From Massilia sp. 9096 (GTDB taxonomy: Bacteria; Pseudomonadota; Gammaproteobacteria; Burkholderiales; Burkholderiaceae_D), in NCBI RefSeq assembly GCF_000745265.1, contig NZ_JQNN01000001.1, forward strand, positions 2,604,001 to 2,668,000: DNA of 64,000 nt, in the 5' to 3' direction. The notes beneath the pieces are model-generated. The model was not told the origin of the DNA, did not search any database, and was given only the letters and a program-made list of their open reading frames with translations. Below, in pieces: positions 37,528 through 46,858 of the stretch (position 1 is its first letter; every line of letters starts with the position of its first letter). Made by a program: the position numbers and the translations under genes.

Positions 37528-38790
37528 TCAGAACAAATCCATCTGCGCCGCCGCCCTGCTTTCCGGCTTGACGATCGACTTCGGCACCACCAGCGGCCTC
37601 CGGAACTGCGACGCGTCGGTCGTGTTGAAGCGGCTCATGCGCCCTTCCAGCCCGAGGCGCTTGACGGCCTTGGTGAAGCGCTGGCGGATCAGGTCGGCCC
37701 AGATGCCCTCGCCGCTCATGCGCTTGCCGAACTCGCTGTCATACTCCTTGCCGCCGCGCAGATCCTTGATGCGGTTCATCACGCGCTGGGCGCGGTCCGG
37801 GAAGTGGGCGTGCAGCCATTGCTGGAACAGCGGGCTGATTTCCCACGGCATGCGCAGCACCGTGTAGTGCGCGCCGACCGCGCCGGCGTCTTTGGCCGCT
37901 TCCAGGATGCGCTCGATCTCGTGGTCGGTCACGAAGGGGATGATCGGCGCCACGCTGACGCTGACCGGAATGCCGGCCTCGGTCAGAGTGCGGATCGCGC
38001 GCAGGCGGCGCGACGGCGCGGCCGCGCGCGGCTCGAGCGTGCGTGCGATCTCGCCGTCCAGCGTGGTCAGCGTGATGGCCGCGCAGGCCAGGCCCTTCTC
38101 GGCCATCGGCGCGATCAGGTCGATATCGCGCTCGATCAGCGCCGACTTCGTGATCAGGCCGTACGGATGATTGCACTCCCCCAGCACTTCCAGCACCTCG
38201 CGCGTGATGCGGCGGTCGCGCTCGCAGGGCTGGTAGGCATCGGTGTTCACGCCGATCGCGATGTTCTCGGGCACGTAGCCGGGCTTGGCCAGCTCGCGGC
38301 GCAGCAGGTCGGCCGCATTGACCTTGGCGAACAATCGGCTTTCGAAGTCCAGCCCCGGCGACAGGCCGAGGTAGCTGTGCGTCGGACGGGCGAAGCAATA
38401 GATACAGCCGTGCTCGCAGCCGCGGTAGGGGTTGAGGGAGACGCTGAACGGAATGTCCGGCGAATTGTTGCGCGTCAGAATGGTCTTGGCGATCTCGTCC
38501 GTGACCTGGGTCTTGAGCGCGGCCGGCTGTTCGTCCTTGACGCCCGGGACGGTCCAGCCGTCGTCGAAGCGCTCGCGCGCATTGACGTCAAAGCGGCCCT
38601 GGAGGTTGGTAACGGCGCCGCGGCCCTTGAGCGGGACCGGACCCATCATGCGTTGCTGGAACGGCAACACGACCTGCGACTCCGACCGCGCGGCGCCGCG
38701 ACCGGCTGCGGCAGCCGGGGTTCCCATGCTGCCCATACTGCTTGCACTGCGATTTGCGCTACCCGTTGCGCTGGCTTTCAGGCGATTCAC
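37528..38790 (-). CDS. PA0069-type radical SAM protein
   Basis: The product has 420 residues. The radical SAM cluster motif CxxxCxxC is CEHGCIYC, at about 127-134, with the following FARPTHSYLGL. A Gly/Ala-rich N-terminal part (about 20-60) and a C-terminal ~90-residue domain with RFNTTDASQFRRP are as in the PA0069/Rv2578c group. The substrate of this group is unknown; some authors suspect nucleic acid or photolesions, because of the SplB relatives. The length is normal. It lies upstream of the NadR-like gene in the same direction. Confidence 0.9.
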   Translation of the reverse strand: MNRLKASATGSANRSASSMGSMGTPAAAAGRGAARSESQVVLPFQQRMMGPVPLKGRGAVTNLQGRFDVNARERFDDGWTVPGVKDEQPAALKTQVTDEIAKTILTRNNSPDIPFSVSLNPYRGCEHGCIYCFARPTHSYLGLSPGLDFESRLFAKVNAADLLRRELAKPGYVPENIAIGVNTDAYQPCERDRRITREVLEVLGECNHPYGLITKSALIERDIDLIAPMAEKGLACAAITLTTLDGEIARTLEPRAAAPSRRLRAIRTLTEAGIPVSVSVAPIIPFVTDHEIERILEAAKDAGAVGAHYTVLRMPWEISPLFQQWLHAHFPDRAQRVMNRIKDLRGGKEYDSEFGKRMSGEGIWADLIRQRFTKAVKRLGLEGRMSRFNTTDASQFRRPLVVPKSIVKPESRAAAQMDLF

Positions 38791-38838
38791 GCGGCGCTCC
38801 TTAAGTACTGTATGTTTATACAGTATATTACGCCGATA

Positions 38839-39498
38839 TCACATATGGTTCAAGCGAGGGGAAAAATTCGCCTGGTGTTGTACAAACACATCAAATGCCT
38901 CCAGCAGCGGCGCGCACCAGCCCGGATCGCCTTCCAGCTGCGCCAGCGCCAGCGCGGTCGCCTCCAGCGTCGACAACTGGTGCGCCGCATGCGCCTTGCG
39001 TATCCGATATGCGGACGGCGGCACGTGGGACAAGCCCAGGCGCGCCAAACGCTGCAAAGGTGTATTTATATAGAGCATCTTGCGGCTCTTGCGCCAGGTG
39101 CCGTCCAGCACCACCAGCCGCAGCTTGTCCGGATGCGCCAGCAGGCCGGCATCCAGGACGGGCGGCGGCACGATGCCGAGCGAGGCGTCGCCGGGCGTGT
39201 CCGGGTACAGCAGCAGCGGCGTGCGCCCGCCGTCATGCAGCAAGGCGTCCAGCTCGGCCGGGTCGAAGGCTTCGCCGACCGCCACGCGGCTGGCGGGCAG
39301 GCACAGGTGCAGCAGGCGCGCGCTGTTCTTGGCGTTGCGCACTTCGAGCGGATGTTGCAGGATCAGCAGCTCGGCGCGGCTGGCCAGCGGCTGGACGAAC
39401 GAACAGATGCAGGCGCTGGCCGGGCGCAGGCAGGCGGCGCAGCTTGCGCGGCGCGAGTCCGAGGCGGCAGGAGGATGCGAAGGATCGGGAAGGTTCAT
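38839..39498 (-). CDS. DTW-domain tRNA-uridine aminocarboxypropyltransferase
   Basis: The product has 219 residues. DTW-domain proteins such as E. coli TapT/YfiP transfer the aminocarboxypropyl group of SAM to a tRNA uridine (acp3U47). The zinc-type cysteines are Cys20, Cys23, Cys30 and Cys32 (CAACLRPASACIC). The D-x-x-W signature is LDGTWRKSRKML (about 132-143), and STLEATALAL follows. The length is ordinary. It lies 48 bp from the radical SAM gene. Confidence 0.9.
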   Translation of the reverse strand: MNLPDPSHPPAASDSRRASCAACLRPASACICSFVQPLASRAELLILQHPLEVRNAKNSARLLHLCLPASRVAVGEAFDPAELDALLHDGGRTPLLLYPDTPGDASLGIVPPPVLDAGLLAHPDKLRLVVLDGTWRKSRKMLYINTPLQRLARLGLSHVPPSAYRIRKAHAAHQLSTLEATALALAQLEGDPGWCAPLLEAFDVFVQHQANFSPRLNHM

Positions 39499-39543
39499 GG
39501 GCGGCGATTGTAGCGCCGCCCGCGCATGTCGATCTCGCCGGCC

Positions 39544-40149
39544 TTATGCGCTGCCGCCGACCAGGCGCCCGTCCGACGGATGCTGGTCGGCGTCGGGACG
39601 CAGCACGCGCAGCGCCTTGGACCACTGCACCACCTGGTCGAACAGCACGTCGACTTCGGCCACGTGGCGCTCGTTCGGCTTGAAGGTGGCGAAATTCTCG
39701 AAATCGGTGAACAGCGACAGCATCACCTGCGCGCGCACGTCGGCCACCATCAGTTCGCCCATGATCAGGCGCAGGTTCTCGACCGCGCGCGTGCCGCCCG
39801 CGCTGCCGTAGCTGACGAAGCCTGCAGCCTTGTGGTTCCACTCCTTGTACAGGAAGTCGATGGCATTCTTGAGCGCGCCCGAGGTGGCGTGGTTGTACTC
39901 GGGCGTGACGAACACGTAGCCGTCGAACTGCGCGATCTTGGCGGCCCAGGCCTTGGTGTGCGGCTGGGTGTAGTGGCCCAGCGACGGCGGCGACGGCTCG
40001 TCCAGCAGCGGCAGGTTGAAATCCTGGATGTCGACCAGCTCGAAGGCGGCGTCGCCGCGCATCCCGGCGATGTCCATCACCCATTTCGCCACGTCCAGCG
40101 CCTTGCGCCCCGGGCGCGTGCTTCCGACAATTACCCCGATCTTGATCAT
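39544..40149 (-). CDS. NADPH-dependent FMN reductase family protein
   Basis: The product has 201 residues. It has a flavodoxin-like fold: the FMN-phosphate loop GSTRPGRKALDVAKW near 9-23, then TPEYNHATSGALKNAIDFLY (about 83-102) as in the SsuE/ArsH/chromate-reductase group. It reduces flavin or quinones with NADPH. A TTATCGATAA palindrome and a TTGACT box stand in the 65-bp space upstream. It lies downstream of the efflux operon in the same direction, but probably has its own promoter. Confidence 0.9.
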   Translation of the reverse strand: MIKIGVIVGSTRPGRKALDVAKWVMDIAGMRGDAAFELVDIQDFNLPLLDEPSPPSLGHYTQPHTKAWAAKIAQFDGYVFVTPEYNHATSGALKNAIDFLYKEWNHKAAGFVSYGSAGGTRAVENLRLIMGELMVADVRAQVMLSLFTDFENFATFKPNERHVAEVDVLFDQVVQWSKALRVLRPDADQHPSDGRLVGGSA

Positions 40150-40214
40150 GGTCCTCTCCGTTATCGATAAGTCAAAATTCTAGTAAGGCGCGGCCAAACG
40201 GCGCGCCCGATTCG

Positions 40215-41651
40215 TCACCGTTTCAGCGCGGGCGGCCGGTCCGGCGCCTGCCAGCCGCCGCCCAGCGCCCGGTACAGGTCGACGTGGGCCGACAGGTAGT
40301 TGGCGCGCAGCTGCAGCGCACCGGTGTCGGCGCTGAAGGCATTGCGCTGGGCGTCCAGCTCCTCCAGGAACGACGAGTAGCCGTTGCGGTAGCGGTTGTG
40401 CGCGATGCGCAGCTGCTCGGCGCTGGCCACGCGGCGTGCTTCGGCCTGCTCGAGCTGCTCGCGCAGGCGTTCGATCGCGTCGAGCGCGTTCTCGGTCTCG
40501 GCAAACGCGTTGCGCACGGCCGCCTCGTAAGCGATCAGCGCACGGTCGCGCAGCGACGCCGAGACGTCGGCCTGGGCGCGCCGGCGGCCGGCGTCGAAGA
40601 TCGGCGCCAGCACGCTGCCGCCCAGGCTCCACAGCCGGAACGGGTCGTGCAGCAGTTCCGGCAGGCCGAACTGGTACAGGCCGGCCGAGGCGTTCAGGCT
40701 GATCGCCGGCAGGAACTGGGCGCGCGCCACAGCCAGGCCGGCGTCGGCCGCCGCCACGGCGTCCTCGGCCTGGGCGATGTCGGGGCGCCGGCGCAGCAGC
40801 TGCGACGGCAGGCCGGGGGCGAGCGCCGGCGGCTGCAGGCTGGTCAGCGCGGTGCCGCGCGCGATGGGGCCGGGATTGGCGCCGACCAGCAGCGCCAGCG
40901 CGTTTTCCTGCTCGCCGATGGCGCGCTCGAGCTGCGGAATGCTTTGCGCTGTCGAGCGCCGTTCCGATTCGGATTGCTGCACTTCCAGGCGCGAGGTGTA
41001 GCCGACCTCGAACTCGCGCCGCGCCAGCGCGGCCGAGCGCTCGCGCGTGGCCAGGGTCTGGCGCGCCACCTCGAGCTGGGCATCCAGGCCGCGCAGGTTC
41101 AGGTAGCCGGTCGCCACATTGGCCGCCACCGACAGCGCCGCCGCGTCCGCCGCCGCCTGCTGCGCGGCCAGGTCGTAGCGCGCCGCCTCGATCGCGTTCT
41201 CCGTGCGCCCGAACGAATACAGCTCGTACGAGGCCTGCACCCCGCCCTGCACCACGGTCGCCAGCGATGGCGGGCCAAACGGGCCGATGCTCTGGCCGCG
41301 CCCCGGCTGCAGGCTGAAATTGACTTCCGGGAGCCCGGCCGCCTCGGCCACGCGGATGCGCGCCCGGTACTCCTGCAGGCGCGCGCGCGCGGTGAGCACG
41401 TTGGCGTTGCGTTCCAGCGCCTGCGCCACCAGGTTGTTGAGCACCGGATCGTTGAAGGCCGTCCACCATTCGCGCTCGACAGGGACGCCGGCGTTCGGCC
41501 CGACCTCGGCCTTGCCGTGCCAGGCGGCCGGCACGCTCAAGGTCGGTTTCGGCGGCGCCTGCACCGGGATCTTGCAGGCGGCCAGGAGCGTGCCGGCGGC
41601 GACCGCGCACAGTACGCCGCGCACGCGGCCGTGGACGAACCCGCGCCTCAT
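40215..41651 (-). CDS. Outer-membrane efflux lipoprotein (NodT/OprM-type)
   Basis: The product has 478 residues from ATG 41651, overlapping the HlyD gene by 4 nt (ATGA). The lipobox TLLAAC gives a lipidated Cys26. Two OEP (outer-membrane efflux protein) repeats, about 65-250 and 275-460, build the TolC-like channel: PEVNFSLQPGRGQ, LLRRRPDIAQAED and a helical end EQLRIAHNRYRNG. It is the outer-membrane part of the three-component efflux system encoded with the upstream HlyD and MFS genes, and the last gene of that operon. Confidence 0.93.
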   Translation of the reverse strand: MRRGFVHGRVRGVLCAVAAGTLLAACKIPVQAPPKPTLSVPAAWHGKAEVGPNAGVPVEREWWTAFNDPVLNNLVAQALERNANVLTARARLQEYRARIRVAEAAGLPEVNFSLQPGRGQSIGPFGPPSLATVVQGGVQASYELYSFGRTENAIEAARYDLAAQQAAADAAALSVAANVATGYLNLRGLDAQLEVARQTLATRERSAALARREFEVGYTSRLEVQQSESERRSTAQSIPQLERAIGEQENALALLVGANPGPIARGTALTSLQPPALAPGLPSQLLRRRPDIAQAEDAVAAADAGLAVARAQFLPAISLNASAGLYQFGLPELLHDPFRLWSLGGSVLAPIFDAGRRRAQADVSASLRDRALIAYEAAVRNAFAETENALDAIERLREQLEQAEARRVASAEQLRIAHNRYRNGYSSFLEELDAQRNAFSADTGALQLRANYLSAHVDLYRALGGGWQAPDRPPALKR

Positions 41652-42916
41652 CGGGCCGGCCCCGCGGGCGCTGCGGGCTGCGCTGTGGGCGCTGTGGGCT
41701 GCACTGCGGGCGGCACTGTCGACTGCACGGCGGACGGCGTGGCCGGCTGCGCAGCAGGCGGCGCGGCCGGCGCCGCCATATTGCCCGGCTGCGAGGTATC
41801 GATGGTCGGCACCACCGACATGCCGGGGCGCAGGCGCTGGGCCAGCGGCTGGTTGGGGTCGATGCTGATGCGCACCGGAATGCGCTGCTCGATCTTGACG
41901 AAGTTGCCGGTCGCATTGTCCGGCGCGATGACGGAAAATTCGGAGCCGGTGGCCGGCGAGATCTGCTCGACGTGCCCGCGCAGCCTGGCGTGGTTGAGCG
42001 CATCGACGGTGAAGGTGACCGGCTGGCCCAGGCGCACGTCGGCCATCTGCGTTTCCTTCATGTTGGCGACGATCCACATGGTTTGCGGCACCAGCGCGGT
42101 CAGCTGGGTGCCGGCATTGACGAACGCGCCCAGGCGCACCGCGACCTGTCCCAGCTGGCCGTCGCGCGGCGCGGTGATGCGGGTGTTGGCCAGGTCGATC
42201 TCGGCCAGGCGCACCGCCGCTTCCGCGTTCGCCACCGCGGCCTCGAGCGCGCTGCGGTTGGTTTCGACGGTGCGCAGGTTCTGGCGCGCGATCTCGAGCG
42301 CGGCCCGGGCCTGGTCGGTGGCGGCCACGGTCTGGGCGCGGGTCGCGCGCGCGGCGTCGCGCTCGCGCGCGGACAGCGAACCGTCGGAGGCCAGTTCCTC
42401 GACGCGGCGCAGGTCGGCGCTGGCGCGCTGGGCCTGGGCCTGGGTGTTGGCCAGCGCCGCCTGGTTCTGTTCGATGGTGGCGCGCGCGGTGCCCTGGTTC
42501 TGCGCGAAGTTGGCCAGCGCGGCGCGCTGCGTGGCCAGCTGGGCGCGCGCCTGGTCGAGGCGCTGCTGGAAGATGCGCTGGTCGATCAGCATCAGGCGCT
42601 GGCCCTGGCGCACGTACTGGTAGTCCTGCACGTCGACCTCGACGACGTAGCCCGACAGCTGCGGACTGATGATGGTCACCTGCCCGCGCACGGTCGCGTT
42701 CTCGGTGCTCTGCAGCGCACTGTGAAACGGCGGCAGGCGCCAGGCATACAGCACGATCAGCACGCCGGTCAGGGCCACCAGGCCGAACAGCAGCGCACTG
42801 ACGAACAGCTTGCGCTTCGATTGCGGCGGCGCTGTCGTGGACGCACCGGTCGCCGGGTTGGCGGGGGCCGCGGCGGGCGCGCTCGTGGTCGTGGTGGTGG
42901 TCGGGTTGTCGGCCAT
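41648..42916 (-). CDS. EmrA/HlyD-type membrane-fusion protein
   Basis: The product has 422 residues. A Thr/Ala-rich cytosolic start is followed by one membrane helix (about 36-58, LFVSALLFGLVALTGVLIV). Then come a barrel-sandwich start (VRGQVTIISPQLSGYVVEVD), a long coiled coil (about 110-230, Gln/Ala-rich) and the second half with ITAPRDGQLGQV. The extra C-terminal Pro/Ala tail of about 50 residues (Gln/Pro/Ala low complexity) is unusual. It links the MFS pump with the outer-membrane channel. It lies 7 bp after the MFS gene and overlaps the OMF gene. Confidence 0.94.
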   Translation of the reverse strand: MADNPTTTTTTSAPAAAPANPATGASTTAPPQSKRKLFVSALLFGLVALTGVLIVLYAWRLPPFHSALQSTENATVRGQVTIISPQLSGYVVEVDVQDYQYVRQGQRLMLIDQRIFQQRLDQARAQLATQRAALANFAQNQGTARATIEQNQAALANTQAQAQRASADLRRVEELASDGSLSARERDAARATRAQTVAATDQARAALEIARQNLRTVETNRSALEAAVANAEAAVRLAEIDLANTRITAPRDGQLGQVAVRLGAFVNAGTQLTALVPQTMWIVANMKETQMADVRLGQPVTFTVDALNHARLRGHVEQISPATGSEFSVIAPDNATGNFVKIEQRIPVRISIDPNQPLAQRLRPGMSVVPTIDTSQPGNMAAPAAPPAAQPATPSAVQSTVPPAVQPTAPTAQPAAPAGPAR

Positions 42917-42923
42917 GGAAGTA

Positions 42924-44702
42924 TCAGGTGGTGGAAGGTTGGGGTCGAGGCGAGGCGGCGCCCATCACCGGCTCCGGCGGCGTGCCGGCCGGGGTAGCGA
43001 TCGGCGCATCGGTTGCGCTGTCGGTCTGGCTGGTCGGTCCGGCCGCGCTCGGGCCGGCCTGGACGGCCGGCGGCGCCGCGTACTTGAGCCACAGGGCGCG
43101 CCCGAAGATCCACAGCGCGGCCAGCAGCGCGATCACGGCGATCAGGAGGAACACGTCGTTGTAGGCCAGGATGTTGGCTTCGCGCGTCTGCGCCGCCGAC
43201 AGCGACGACAGTCCCGCGCGCGTGCGCGCCGCCGGGTCGGTCAGCATGCGTCCATAGGCCGCCCCACCCTGCGCGATGCGCGCCGCGACGATCGGGTCGA
43301 GCGCGGTCAACCCGTCCGCCAGCACCGACGAATGGAACTTCTCGCGCCAGATCTGGAAGGTGCCGATCAGCGAGGAGCCGAGCAGGCTGCCCAGGTTCTG
43401 CGTCAGGCCGAACAGTACCGAGAAGGTGATCAGGTTGGCCGGGTTGGTCACGACCGAGCCCATCAGCGTGAGCAGCAGCGGTCCGAGGAACATCACGCTG
43501 CCGAAGGCCAGCATGCCCTGGGAGGCATACATCTGCTCGGGGCGGGTCATGTTGGTCGCGGTCGAGTCGATCCAGGCACCCAGCGCCATGATGAGCAGGG
43601 CGACCACCTGCGGCGCCATCAGGTGGTTGGGGTCGGTGATCGCCACCGACACCGCGATCCCGAGGATGGTGCAGGCCAGCACCACCCCGAACAGCGTGAG
43701 CATCTGGTCGTTGTTCAGGCCGACCAGGCGCAGGAAGCCGACCGCGCCCACGCTCTGCTCGGACAGGACGATGCGCACCAGCACCATGAACATGAACAGG
43801 CGCGCAATACTGCCGTTGGTCAGCCAGCGCAAATTCAGCAGCGGATAGGTGCGGTTGTGCTCCACCCAGATGGCCGCGGCGATCAGCACGATCGACAGCG
43901 CCAGCGCCACGCCGATCCAGCGCTGGTCGGTCCACCAGAACACCCGCCCAAAGGTGACCGCCGCGCACAGCAGCGCCACGCCCGGCGCGAACAGGGCGAA
44001 GGTGACGAAGTCCAGCCCGCGGAAGGCCTTGAACCGGTCGCCCGGCGGAAGTTTCAGCCACAGCACCGCGCCCAGCGTCAGCAGCGTCAGGCCGAGTTCG
44101 AACAGGTACAGCCCGCGCCACTCGGCGAAGTTGAGCAGGCGCGCCGAGAACATGTAGGCGATCGGCTGGGCCAGCTGCGAGATGCCGGTCGAGATCACGA
44201 TCCCCCGCTGGCGCCAGGGCCGCTGGAAGGCCTGCAGCGTGTAGTACAGCCCGAGCGTGGACAGCGCCGCCCCGGCGATGCCGTGGAAGGCGCGCACTGC
44301 GATCGCCGTGCCGAGGTCGTTGACGAACAGGTGACCGAAGGTCACCAGCGCGTACAGCACCAGGAAGAATTCGGTAAAGGCGCGCAGGCCGTACTGCTGG
44401 CGGAATTTCACCAGCAGCAGGTTCATCGACGCGTTGGTCATCACGTAGGCGGCCGGCAGCCAGTTGGTCTCGTAGTAGTAGGCGCCCAGCGTGCCCTGCA
44501 AATTGAGGATGTTGACCGTCACCAGCGCGTTGCCCAGGCCGCCGGTCAGCGTGACCAGGCTGCCGACCAGGAAGAACGCGATCCGGCGCGCCGTCGAGTG
44601 GTTCGGAAACGACGGCCCGCCGGGCAGCGTCGGCCGTTCTTCGGGCGACCACTGGATCGGCGCGTACTTGTCGGCGTCGTTGTCGGCGTTTCTGCGGCTC
44701 AC
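42924..44702 (-). CDS. MFS drug exporter, DHA2/EmrB-like
   Basis: The product has 592 residues. It has about 14 membrane helices, the first near 26-50 (IAFFLVGSLVTLTGGLGNALV), with the family loop FRQQYGLRAF after helix 2 and the antiporter-like motif GISQLAQPIAYM. The length exceeds the usual 510 because of a ~60-residue soluble N-terminus and a Pro/Thr-rich tail. The drug/proton antiporter works with the HlyD and OMF proteins. It is the second gene of the MarR-MFS-HlyD-OMF operon; its start overlaps the MarR stop by 4 nt. Confidence 0.92.
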   Translation of the reverse strand: MSRRNADNDADKYAPIQWSPEERPTLPGGPSFPNHSTARRIAFFLVGSLVTLTGGLGNALVTVNILNLQGTLGAYYYETNWLPAAYVMTNASMNLLLVKFRQQYGLRAFTEFFLVLYALVTFGHLFVNDLGTAIAVRAFHGIAGAALSTLGLYYTLQAFQRPWRQRGIVISTGISQLAQPIAYMFSARLLNFAEWRGLYLFELGLTLLTLGAVLWLKLPPGDRFKAFRGLDFVTFALFAPGVALLCAAVTFGRVFWWTDQRWIGVALALSIVLIAAAIWVEHNRTYPLLNLRWLTNGSIARLFMFMVLVRIVLSEQSVGAVGFLRLVGLNNDQMLTLFGVVLACTILGIAVSVAITDPNHLMAPQVVALLIMALGAWIDSTATNMTRPEQMYASQGMLAFGSVMFLGPLLLTLMGSVVTNPANLITFSVLFGLTQNLGSLLGSSLIGTFQIWREKFHSSVLADGLTALDPIVAARIAQGGAAYGRMLTDPAARTRAGLSSLSAAQTREANILAYNDVFLLIAVIALLAALWIFGRALWLKYAAPPAVQAGPSAAGPTSQTDSATDAPIATPAGTPPEPVMGAASPRPQPSTT

Positions 44703-45130
44703 GCGTCCTCCAGGATCTGACGCAGTTGTTCGAGGACTTCGGCGGCCACCACCATGCGGCCGTTGTCGATGCGCGCCATCAGCTCGCCGCGCAGGACCGC
44801 GGTGAAGCCTTCGACTTCGCGCGCCAGTTCGCGCCCGCGCTCGGTCAGCACGACCAGCTTGACGCGCCGGTCGTGCGCGCTGGGCATGCGCTCGACCAGC
44901 TCGGCGGCAGCCAGGCGGTCGATCGTCGCGACCAGGGTCGCGCCGTCCACGCCGAGCTGGCGCGCCAGCTCGCGCTGCGAGGGCGGCGCCGCGCTGGCGG
45001 TCACGGCGGCCATCGCGCTCCAGCCGGCCGCGGTCAGCCCGCGCGCGCGCAGCCGGCGCTCGAGGGCACCGCGCCAGGCGCGCGCCCCGCCGTGCAAGGC
45101 CTGTGTGAAGCGTTCATCAAGAGAAACCAT
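44699..45130 (-). CDS. MarR-family transcriptional regulator
   Basis: The product has 143 residues. The winged-helix core has SQRELARQLGVDGATLVATIDRL (recognition helix near 60-75) and the wing SAHDRRVKLVVLTERG. The N- and C-terminal helices make the dimer interface. MarR proteins repress efflux operons and release on binding the drug. Here it is the first gene of the operon it most likely controls, with a perfect palindrome ~45 bp upstream of its start. Confidence 0.92.
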   Translation of the reverse strand: MVSLDERFTQALHGGARAWRGALERRLRARGLTAAGWSAMAAVTASAAPPSQRELARQLGVDGATLVATIDRLAAAELVERMPSAHDRRVKLVVLTERGRELAREVEGFTAVLRGELMARIDNGRMVVAAEVLEQLRQILEDA

Positions 45131-45172
45131 GGGTCACCTGATCGTTGGCTTTACTGATTATCTGCCTGTTAT

Positions 45173-45184
45173 GGCAAATTTGCC
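45173..45184. promoter_or_regulatory. Candidate MarR operator
   Basis: A perfect 12-bp palindrome GGCAAATTTGCC lies 43 bp upstream of the MarR start codon, in AT-rich promoter sequence. The size and symmetry fit a MarR dimer site. Confidence 0.6.
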
Positions 45185-45342
45185 CACACGCGAAGATTTA
45201 GTTCGAGAATTGGTTAATCGGATATTGCTCTGAAAAATAACCGTGCTTAGAATCAACTTATTCCCCTAAGCAATCTGTTCCCTACCGGACACGTCTTTAC
45301 CGTCCGATGCATCGCCGGGAACGCTGTCGTTTCAGAGTGCCC

Positions 45343-46602
45343 ATGTTCAAAGCATTTTCTTCTGTTCGCAAACTGACGTCCGTCCTGCTCCTCGGCCTGG
45401 CCCTGCTGCCGGGCCTGGCGATCGAGCAGGAATTGCAACTCGACTACCGCATCAACGAGCACATCGTGCTGGTCCCGGCCGGCAAGAATCACCAGGCGCG
45501 CCTGGAAACCACGGTGTTCCAGCCGAACGGCCCGGGCCCCTTCCCGCTCATCATCATCAACCACGGCAAGGACCCCGGCCACCCGAACCTGCAGCCGCGC
45601 GACCGCTTCTACCACATGGCGCACGCCTTCGTGGCGCGCGGCTACGCCGTGATGGTGCCGATGCGCCAGGGTTTCGCCGACTCGACCGGCTACTACCACG
45701 ACCACGGCTGCGATATGACGGCCAATGGCTACACCCAGGCCCAGGACGTCTACGACACCCTCCAGTTCGCGCGCGAGCAGTCCTGGATCGACGCCGACCA
45801 CATCGTCGTCGCCGGCCAGTCCTATGGCGGCCTGGCGACCATCGCCCTGGGCACCCAGGACCTGCCGGGCGTACGCGGCCTGATCAACTTCGCCGGCGGC
45901 CTGCGCGACGACAGCAACGGCTGCGGCTGGCGCTCGTCGCTGGTGTCGGCGTTCGCCGAGTACGGTTCGCAGTCCAAGCTGCCGAGCCTGTGGATGTACG
46001 GCCAGAACGACTCCCTGTTCGCGCCCGAGCTGGTGGCGCGCATGCACGACGCCTACGAGCAGGCCGGCGGCCACGCCACCCTGGTCGAATACGCCGCCTT
46101 CAAGCGCGACTCGCACGGCATGCTCGCCAGCCGCGACGGCCAGAAGGTCTGGCTGGACGCCACCATGAAATTCCTGGACAAGGTCGGCATGCCGACCAAG
46201 GTGGTGTACAAGGTGCCGGAACCGCCGGTCCCGCAGGCGACCAATTTTGCCAACATTCAGGATGTGAGCGCCGTTCCTTTCCTCAGCGCAAATGGCCGCC
46301 GCGCCTACGCCGAGTACCTGACCAAGATGACGCCGCGCGCGTTCGCGGTGTCGCCCAGCGGCGGCTGGTGCTGGGCCGAGGAAGGCGAGGATCCGGACGC
46401 GCGCGCGCTGGCGACCTGCTCGGCCAAGAGCGACACGCCGTGCCAGCTGTATTCGGTCGACGAGGCCGTGGTGTTCAACCCGGACCTGGCCGAGAAGACC
46501 GCGGTGACGGCGTCCAACACCCCGGCGCCGCATCCCGCCGCGGCCGTGGACGGCGCCGGTTCGGCGGCGATCGGCAGCGGTTCGGCCGGTGTGGCCAACT
46601 GA
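45343..46602 (+). CDS. Secreted alpha/beta-hydrolase (dienelactone-hydrolase/peptidase S9 type)
   Basis: The product has 419 residues from ATG 45343. A signal peptide (FSSVRKLTSVLLLGLALLPG) is followed by the hydrolase: the oxyanion segment IIINHGKDPG, nucleophile GQSYGG (Ser near 163), acid in YGQNDSLFAP and His in KRDSHGMLA. A C-terminal ~130-residue extension has a Cys pair (GGWCWAEEG, ATCSAKSDTPC) and an Ala/Gly-rich end. The role is unknown; probably a periplasmic or secreted esterase. The upstream gap is AT-rich and the gene may have its own promoter there. Confidence 0.85.
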   Translation: MFKAFSSVRKLTSVLLLGLALLPGLAIEQELQLDYRINEHIVLVPAGKNHQARLETTVFQPNGPGPFPLIIINHGKDPGHPNLQPRDRFYHMAHAFVARGYAVMVPMRQGFADSTGYYHDHGCDMTANGYTQAQDVYDTLQFAREQSWIDADHIVVAGQSYGGLATIALGTQDLPGVRGLINFAGGLRDDSNGCGWRSSLVSAFAEYGSQSKLPSLWMYGQNDSLFAPELVARMHDAYEQAGGHATLVEYAAFKRDSHGMLASRDGQKVWLDATMKFLDKVGMPTKVVYKVPEPPVPQATNFANIQDVSAVPFLSANGRRAYAEYLTKMTPRAFAVSPSGGWCWAEEGEDPDARALATCSAKSDTPCQLYSVDEAVVFNPDLAEKTAVTASNTPAPHPAAAVDGAGSAAIGSGSAGVAN

Positions 46603-46630
46603 GCCGGGCCGCGCGGCGCGGCGCTTGGAC

Positions 46631-46665
46631 GGCGGCGGCCGGGAGCGATCCCGCGCCGCCTTTTG
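46631..46665 (+). terminator. Probable rho-independent terminator
   Basis: GGCGGCGG pairs with CCGCC across a GC-rich loop, and four T follow, 29 bp past the hydrolase stop codon. The T-run is short. Confidence 0.5.
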
Positions 46666-46858
46666 CATGCGCGCTGGTTTTCGCAGTGCAATAATCAAGC
46701 ACGCTACCGGCAAGCGAACCTGGCTATTGCCTGCCGGCTCCCGGATGTTGCGGAGCACCATAATTTTGTATCAGCCCGGACCGGGCACGATCTAGCGCAA
46801 ACTCGGCCGTGGGCCGCAAACCGACAATGTGGTGTTCGCCACGTTCGATGGAGCCCAC

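Noticed and set aside
37357..39513. Long plus-strand frame (718 codons)
   Set aside because: Antisense to the NadR-like, radical SAM and DTW genes, which have clear motifs.
42810..44720. Long plus-strand frame (636 codons)
   Set aside because: Antisense to the MFS exporter; composition is His/Gln/Arg-rich and unlike a protein.
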